DNA of 64,000 nucleotides from contig NZ_CP172056.1 in NCBI RefSeq assembly GCF_049860565.1, positions 2,170,001 to 2,234,000 of the forward strand, given 5' to 3'. A program made the position numbers and the translations under genes. The notes under the pieces were generated by a model that worked only from the letters and a program-made list of their open reading frames with translations, ran no database searches and was not told where the DNA came from. Positions 59,666 through 64,000 of this stretch are shown piece by piece (position 1 is the stretch's first letter; every line of letters starts with the position of its first letter). Origin of the DNA: Desulfitobacterium_A nosdiversum (GTDB taxonomy: Bacteria > Bacillota > Desulfitobacteriia > Desulfitobacteriales > Desulfitobacteriaceae).

Positions 59666-59703
59666 ACTGGCCTATGATATATGAGATTAAAGCGATCTTA
59701 TAG

Positions 59704-59737
59704 AAAATGCATCTGTGTTATATAGTTGCATTTTTTT
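59704..59737 (+). terminator. Terminator of the lar-nickel unit
   Basis: AAAATGCA and TGCATTTT flank an internal A/T-rich pairing; a seven-T run follows. First terminator seen after promoter 2. Confidence 0.65.
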
Positions 59738-59807
59738 ATTTATTAAAATGTAAAAGCATTTAATGTAAAACATCTTTAATCTAAAGAAGCACCTTTCAAA
59801 ATCATGC

Positions 59808-59838
59808 TTGACTTAGAGTTAACTCTAAGTGTTATGAT
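59808..59838 (+). promoter_or_regulatory. MerR-type promoter/operator 3
   Basis: TTGACT (59808-59813), 19-bp spacer, TATGAT (59833-59838), with the perfect 14-bp dyad TAGAGTTAACTCTA (59814-59827). The outer half-site bases differ from promoters 1 and 2 (TAGAG against TGGAG). Confidence 0.85.
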
Positions 59839-59863
59839 ATCGGATATCAGGGGGTAGAATTGT

Positions 59864-60250
59864 ATGATGATTGCAGAAGTCAGTAAAAAATATGATCTTT
59901 CACAGGACACACTCCGCTATTATGAACGCATTGGATTGATTCCCAGTGTGAACCGCAATAAAAGCGGAGTCAGAGATTATACGGAAGAAGATTGCCGGTG
60001 GATCGAATTTATCAAATGTATGAGAAATGCAGGCCTTCCAATTGAAGTGTTGATTGAGTATGTTGGGCTGTTTCAGCAGGGTGATGCGACCATTAAATCC
60101 AGAAAAGAACTCTTAACTGAGCAGCGTAGGCAGTTAATTGTAAGAATAGAAGATTTGTATGAAACGCTGAAACGCCTAAATCATAAAATTGAAAGATATG
60201 AAAAGACAGTACTTGAAAAAGAAAAAGAGCTAATTAGTCCGAAGGATTAG
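59864..60250 (+). CDS. MerR-family regulator, AdhR/NmlR-like (MerR2)
   Basis: 128-residue MerR activator (MMIAEVSKKYDLSQDTLRYY), very close to MerR3 and less so to MerR1. Cys52 is conserved in KCMRNAG, as is a second Cys at 44. A long coiled-coil helix ends the protein. ATG 59864 follows AGGGGGTAG. It is first in a unit with a metallophosphoesterase and lies 25 bp after its own MerR-type promoter, so autoregulation through TAGAGTTAACTCTA is likely. Confidence 0.88.
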   Translation: MMIAEVSKKYDLSQDTLRYYERIGLIPSVNRNKSGVRDYTEEDCRWIEFIKCMRNAGLPIEVLIEYVGLFQQGDATIKSRKELLTEQRRQLIVRIEDLYETLKRLNHKIERYEKTVLEKEKELISPKD

Positions 60251-60282
60251 TTAAACCATAGGCATCACGCAAGAAGTGAGGG

Positions 60283-61407
60283 ATGGACATTAAAACTAAA
60301 AAGTTGTGGATTATCGGGTTATTTTTGATTGCTGCCTTTTTCTTAAGTATAAATATCCAGTCGATTTATTCATTAGACGGAAATTATAAAAATTCTATTA
60401 AAACCAAAGAAGCTAACGCTGTACCCTCCTCAAATGAGATGTCTCAGTCTACAGAAACAAATAAAGCAATTCCGATATTAGGCGCGTTTCCATTGTCCTC
60501 TGCTTCTGAAGTAAACGATATGTCACGTCAAAAAAACGTTCGATTTGCGGTGATAAGTGATATTCATCTTCTTTCAAGCGAAACGGCGCCGATGAAGTTT
60601 CGAACGGCCGTAGAAGATCTCCTTGTGAATCAACAACCGCCCCTAAACTTAGTCGTATTAAATGGTGATCTGGGCGACGGAACACCTGAGGACTATCAAA
60701 CACTTAACCAAATTCTTCGTTCTGTTCGAACGAGTACGGGTAAAACAACTCCGATCGTGCCCAACATTGGAAATCATGAATTTTACAAAGCCTATCACGA
60801 TCCGAACAGCAATGCTTGGAATGCCGCTGCGTTTCCCAATCAAGATACGGATCAACTGGCATTACAGCGGTTTTTAGCCTTTGCTGATCGAGATAAGGTT
60901 TACACTGACCATTTTATTAACGGTTATCATTTCATATTTCTTGGCTCCGAAAAGTCTAGAATGTCTGATCTTAATATCGGTGATGCTGCATATCTTTCAG
61001 AAACACAATTAACATGGTTGAAAACAAAAATCTCAGAGAACCTTACACCCGGAAAGCCGGTGTTTGTCTTTTTGCACCAACCTGTATTTTCCTCCAATAG
61101 TGAGGCGAAAACAAAGTACAACTTAGTGGTCCAACAGAAGGAACTCGCGAAAATCCTTCAATCGGTACCGAATGTCGTCCTCTTTGTCGGTCATTTACAC
61201 ATCAAATTAGGCTCACCTGACTCTGTTGTCAAAGACACATATACAATGTTCAATGATTCTTCCGCGAGTCGAATACGCCAAGCCCCTTCCGAGGCCAGTC
61301 AGGGGTTAATTGTTGATGTTAAAGATGGTGTTGTAAATGTAAAAGGACGTGACTTCTTGCAACACGAATGGCTGCCCGAGGCTGATTATCAACTAAACTT
61401 TTCTTGA
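60283..61407 (+). CDS. Membrane-anchored metallophosphoesterase
   Basis: 374-residue calcineurin-like phosphoesterase. An N-terminal membrane segment (about 6-24, LWIIGLFLIAAFFLSINIQ) acts as a signal anchor, then a linker of about 60 residues, then the two-metal catalytic domain: VISDIHLL, LNGDLGDG, GNHEFYK, FLHQPVF and VGHLHIKLG give all metal ligands. The active site is therefore outside the membrane. It lies 32 bp after MerR2 and its stop codon falls in the -35 box of promoter 4. Substrate unknown; its place in the MerR regulon is unexpected. Confidence 0.87.
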   Translation: MDIKTKKLWIIGLFLIAAFFLSINIQSIYSLDGNYKNSIKTKEANAVPSSNEMSQSTETNKAIPILGAFPLSSASEVNDMSRQKNVRFAVISDIHLLSSETAPMKFRTAVEDLLVNQQPPLNLVVLNGDLGDGTPEDYQTLNQILRSVRTSTGKTTPIVPNIGNHEFYKAYHDPNSNAWNAAAFPNQDTDQLALQRFLAFADRDKVYTDHFINGYHFIFLGSEKSRMSDLNIGDAAYLSETQLTWLKTKISENLTPGKPVFVFLHQPVFSSNSEAKTKYNLVVQQKELAKILQSVPNVVLFVGHLHIKLGSPDSVVKDTYTMFNDSSASRIRQAPSEASQGLIVDVKDGVVNVKGRDFLQHEWLPEADYQLNFS

Positions 61408-61434
61408 CTTAGAACAAACTTCAAATGTTATAAT
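61404..61434 (+). promoter_or_regulatory. MerR-type promoter/operator 4
   Basis: TTGACT (61404-61409), 19-bp spacer, TATAAT (61429-61434). The dyad is degenerate (TAGAACAAACTTCA, 61410-61423), though the -10 is perfect. The -35 box overlaps the stop codon of the metallophosphoesterase gene. Confidence 0.78.
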
Positions 61435-61459
61435 AGCGGATATCAGGGAGGTGGAACTG

Positions 61460-61834
61460 ATGACCATTGCTGAAGTAAGTGAAAAATTTGATGTTTCACA
61501 GGACACACTCCGCTATTATGAACGTATCGGATTGATCCCTCGTGTGAACCGCAATAAAAGCGGAATGAGGGATTATACTGAAGAAGACTGTAAATGGGTC
61601 GAATTTATTAAATGTATGCGAAGTGCAGGCCTTACGATTGAAGTATTGATTGAGTATGTTGGGCTGTTTCAACAGGGTGATGCGACTATTGAGGCCAGAA
61701 AAAAACTTTTGACCGAGCAGCGTAAGCAGTTGATAGCAAGAATGAAAGACATGAAAAAATCGCTGGAACGCCTAAATTATAAGATCGAACAATACGAAAA
61801 TGCGGTGGTCCCCAAAGAAAAAGAGCTGAAATAA
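61460..61834 (+). CDS. MerR-family regulator, AdhR/NmlR-like (MerR3)
   Basis: 124-residue close paralog of MerR2 (MTIAEVSEKFDVSQDTLRYY) with Cys44 and Cys52 in the same places. I start it at ATG 61460, behind AGGGAGGTG, because this brings Cys52 into register with the paralogs; GTG 61451 lies within the ribosome site. It is alone behind promoter 4, the site with the weakest dyad but strongest -10, and so may be made at a basal level. It probably arose by duplication of MerR2 with its promoter. Confidence 0.87.
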   Translation: MTIAEVSEKFDVSQDTLRYYERIGLIPRVNRNKSGMRDYTEEDCKWVEFIKCMRSAGLTIEVLIEYVGLFQQGDATIEARKKLLTEQRKQLIARMKDMKKSLERLNYKIEQYENAVVPKEKELK

Positions 61835-62234
61835 AATTAGTAAAGCCAAGACTCGTTAGAAAATGTCTAATGGAGCCTTGGCTTAATTGTTGGAAAAGTA
61901 CTTATTTCATATGTTGAATGAAGGTTCTATACATGATCCAAAGGAAGGAAAGAATATTAGAAAAAGTTAATATATACTTCATACTTCTATTATACATTGA
62001 TTTCTAAATTTATGGATAAAGTAGATATCAAGTTTTATCGAGCTAAAACCATCTGCTAACGGGTGGGAAATTACCTGATATAGTGTATAATTCCTAGGCT
62101 TTTTGAAGGTTGACAAATTTGTCAGGGATGTGTTAAAAATATCCCTGAGTTTGTTTAATTATCAACAATATAAAGAAATAAATTATTAAATTATATGATT
62201 GAGGATTATAGGAGAAAAAGAGGAGTGGTATGGG
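61835..62234. other. Intergenic region with long hairpin
   Basis: 400 bp without a gene. At 61843-61884 AAGCCAAG pairs with CTTGGCTT, with inner TTAGA/TCTAA, but there is no T-run; it may be a weak terminator of MerR3. The rest is AT-rich. Confidence 0.45.
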
Positions 62235-62417
62235 ATGATTAAAGCCTATAGATGTTCAACTTGCGGAGAATTTGATGTCGATCGAAAATTAAGCGAGGGG
62301 GAACTCGAAAACTGCCCGACATGCGGTAAGAAGGTTCAACGTGTTTGGAGTCCGACAATTTCTATCTGGAAAACGGATGGAGCTTTTGGAAAAAGCACAG
62401 CCACAAAAAGCGAGTGA
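62235..62417 (+). CDS. FmdB-like small zinc-ribbon protein
   Basis: 60-residue protein with MIKAYRCSTCGEFDVDRKLS at the start and CPTCGKKVQRVWSP, the four-Cys zinc ribbon of the FmdB/CxxC_CxxC family. ATG 62235 follows AGAGGAGTGG; a longer frame from 62199 would place this site inside the gene. Regulatory or chaperone function is presumed for the family but not shown. Confidence 0.78.
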   Translation: MIKAYRCSTCGEFDVDRKLSEGELENCPTCGKKVQRVWSPTISIWKTDGAFGKSTATKSE

Positions 62418-62453
62418 GGGTGTAAATCCTCGCTTCTGAACAAGATAATCAAA

Positions 62454-62474
62454 GGCCGCCAAATCAAGGCGGCC
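62454..62474. other. G+C-rich hairpin
   Basis: GGCCGCC pairs perfectly with GGCGGCC around a seven-base loop, with no T-run. It lies between the convergent FmdB-like and SASP genes and probably acts as a weak terminator. Confidence 0.4.
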
Positions 62475-62570
62475 CTGTAATAATAAATGTAACCGGGTTG
62501 GCGTATAACAATGCGTTTAACTTTAATGCTGGCTCAATTTGTACTGACTGAACCAATGTGCCTTGGTTAG

Positions 62571-62768
62571 TTAGATTCTAGTACCGCCCTTAAGGTTTTG
62601 CTCAGCGAATTCAATCATTCGTTTGGTCATCATACCGCCTACTGAGCCATTTTCACGACTGGTGCGGTCTCCGCCGAGTTGAACGCCTAATTCGCTTGCA
62701 ATCTTGTTTTTAAATTGATCAAGAACTTGTTCAGAACCTTGGCTTGCGGGTTGGTTATTATTTGGCAT
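62571..62768 (-). CDS. Alpha/beta-type small acid-soluble spore protein
   Basis: 65-residue SASP that coats spore DNA. The Gln/Asn-rich N-terminus, the germination-protease site in ASELGVQLGGDRTSRENGSV and the second conserved block GGMMTKRMIEFAEQNL are all present. GGAGGT precedes the start on the minus strand. Independent evidence with spoIVA that the organism forms endospores. Expected to be under forespore SigG control; the promoter was not resolved. Confidence 0.93.
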   Translation of the reverse strand: MPNNNQPASQGSEQVLDQFKNKIASELGVQLGGDRTSRENGSVGGMMTKRMIEFAEQNLKGGTRI

Positions 62769-63164
62769 AATAGGTAACCTCCTTAAGATTTAAAAATTTT
62801 TCGGTTTTGACTTTTTAATTTTAATGTTTAACTCTAGTATGTTTAGGTTTATGAGAAATAAACAGGAAAGTCTTGGATTGAATTCTGTATGAGGATTTAG
62901 TACTAAGGGGTAATTAAAAATGCAGAGAAGACCATATTACAGGCCTTTACTGCATTTATTTTTAATTCAAAGCAGATTGGACTAATTAGATCTTTATGGG
63001 AGCCATCCAGCTTAAGCAAAAAAAGAGCATATTATAGCGGAAGACTGATAGAAATCACCCTAGATTTGTAGCAATTAAAAAGCGGCATTGGCATGCCGCT
63101 TTTTTAATACATAAGCTTGAAGTTTTTAGGAAGATAGAAAGCTTATTGCATTATCAGATAAGTT
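62769..63164. other. Intergenic region between SASP and DUF2238 genes
   Basis: No convincing gene. The terminator at 63077-63105 belongs to the minus-strand gene on its right. The remainder is AT-rich and presumably holds the SASP promoter. Confidence 0.45.
63077..63105. terminator. Terminator of the DUF2238 gene
   Basis: AAAAAGCGGCAT pairs with ATGCCGCTTTTT around a four-base loop. Flanking A- and T-runs make it bidirectional; it lies 60 bp past the minus-strand stop. Confidence 0.88.
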
Positions 63165-63788
63165 TCAGTGACGCTGGATTATGCTCAAATACCGGTTATG
63201 GATTGAGCTTAAACTGAGTAAACCGCATATTGCTCCCAATAAGGCTAAAGACATATCCCAGTGTGTATCCCAGATATCCCCTTGCAGTCCAACGAATGCT
63301 TCTGCGGCTTTACCCATAATTAGGGCAACAAGTCCCTCGGCTAATTCATAACTTGCACTAACTCCAAGTGTTAATCCAAGAACTAAAAAGATAAGGAATT
63401 TCGTACTAAGCTGAAATTTTTGCAGTAATATTTCTCTTATCGTCATCGCTGCAGCTAGACCGCCGGTGATATGAGCAAATCGGTCATAGTAATTTCTGCC
63501 CAACTGAAAATAATCTTTAAACCAATTAAAGAGCGGAACTTTACCATAACCATAATGGCCGCCTATTAAGGCGATGATGAAACCTAAGCAAAGAAGGATA
63601 TAGACTAGGGTTGTTAAACGAAACGTGTTATAGGTATATAGAATAATAATGGTTCCCACAATTACCGGAATAACCTCGAGAAACCACGTCCCGAGTTGAT
63701 CGGGTTTAAGAGCAGACCATATAAACATAAATAATAAAATGAGCATAAGGAAGAGGTGCGTCTTGGGTATTGATTTTAACTTAAGCAT
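63165..63788 (-). CDS. DUF2238 membrane protein (YjdF-like)
   Basis: 207-residue membrane protein with about six helices. The DUF2238 signatures NYYDRFAHITGGLAAAMTIR, SASYELAEGLVALIMG and LQGDIWDTHWDMSLALLGA are present; conserved His, Asp and Glu within membrane segments suggest ion or metal handling, but no function is established. Stands alone near the window end. Confidence 0.85.
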   Translation of the reverse strand: MLKLKSIPKTHLFLMLILLFMFIWSALKPDQLGTWFLEVIPVIVGTIIILYTYNTFRLTTLVYILLCLGFIIALIGGHYGYGKVPLFNWFKDYFQLGRNYYDRFAHITGGLAAAMTIREILLQKFQLSTKFLIFLVLGLTLGVSASYELAEGLVALIMGKAAEAFVGLQGDIWDTHWDMSLALLGAICGLLSLSSIHNRYLSIIQRH

Positions 63789-64000
63789 TTTATTTCCTTA
63801 GAATACGTCATTATATAAATCGTTATATCTTTAGAATGGTTAATTTGCTGAAATCAATACCTAATTTGACTTAAAAAATCATTTACATATTAAATGTGAC
63901 AGAATAAATGTCCCCATATTAGGATTGCAGTAAATTCTCTATATTGCCGAGAAAGATAATAAAATTTTGGATTTCATTATCTATTTGGAAGTTGAAGGAA
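63789..64000. other. AT-rich end of window
   Basis: No gene or clear signal seen in the last 212 bases besides the presumed promoter region of the minus-strand DUF2238 gene. Confidence 0.4.

Noticed and set aside
62921..62986. Small frame MQRRPYYRPLLHLFLIQSRL
   Set aside because: Only 21 residues, ribosome site weak (AAGGGG), no conservation evidence.

Overview
The window looks like chromosome of an anaerobic, endospore-forming, low-to-mid G+C Firmicute of the class Clostridia, most like the Desulfosporosinus/Desulfitobacterium group. The grounds are spoIVA, an alpha/beta-type SASP, an IspH-ribosomal protein S1 fusion, the clostridial gene order cmk-plsC-ispH/rpsA-ftsW-like-DUF512-der-plsY-gpsA-spoIVA, a LctP lactate permease next to FadR-type regulators, and many ferredoxin-type Fe-S proteins. 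The genus is an inference from gene content and order; no rRNA gene is present.

Layout. 0-4.3 kb: end of a GT39-like membrane protein, a 23S pseudouridine synthase, two small unknowns and a 2-hydroxyacid dehydrogenase. 4.3-9.1 kb: lactate permease with a promoter and TGGTCAGACCA operator, two tandem FadR paralogs and a multi-cluster ferredoxin protein. 9.1-11.8 kb: Fur-controlled feoA-feoB plus a Cys-rich peptide. 11.8-15 kb: a DeoR regulator and two DegT-type aminotransferases. 15-18.2 kb: PAP2 phosphatase, His-tailed protein, BaiN-like flavoprotein and an anchored unknown. 18.2-22.6 kb: aromatic amino acid operon (HutP-like protein, aroH, aroF, tyrA, aroA) behind a promoter, a leader peptide and an attenuator-like terminator. 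22.6-36.8 kb: conserved housekeeping and sporulation core. 36.8-44.6 kb: an accessory stretch beginning at tRNA-Pro with a broken integrase, a repeat-rich beta-helix protein, small unknowns, a methyltransferase and a Fic protein. 44.6-47.4 kb: DUF1836 regulator, NfeD and flotillin. 47.5-61.9 kb: the most interesting part, below. 62-64 kb: FmdB-like zinc ribbon, SASP and a DUF2238 membrane protein.

The 47.5-61.9 kb block has four transcription units. Each is preceded by the same promoter design: TTGACT, exactly 19 bp containing a TAGAGTTAACTCTA-like dyad, then a -10 box. This stretched spacer is the hallmark of MerR-family activation, and three MerR paralogs with a conserved Cys52 (NmlR/AdhR-like) lie in the same block. 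Unit 1 encodes an Fe-dependent alcohol dehydrogenase, a cupin, two ferredoxin-tailed aldo-keto reductases (one with a degenerate catalytic tetrad), a carboxymuconolactone decarboxylase-like protein, a flavodoxin and MerR1. Unit 2 encodes a DUF362 protein, a third ferredoxin-tailed aldo-keto reductase, LarC, LarE, LarB and a NiCoT nickel permease: a complete nickel-pincer-nucleotide cofactor supply without a lactate racemase (LarA) in the window. Unit 3 is MerR2 plus a membrane-anchored metallophosphoesterase, and unit 4 is MerR3. I infer a carbonyl/electrophile-responsive regulon that links Fe-S aldo-keto reductases with nickel cofactor biosynthesis. The co-occurrence is visible in the sequence; the function is hypothesis.
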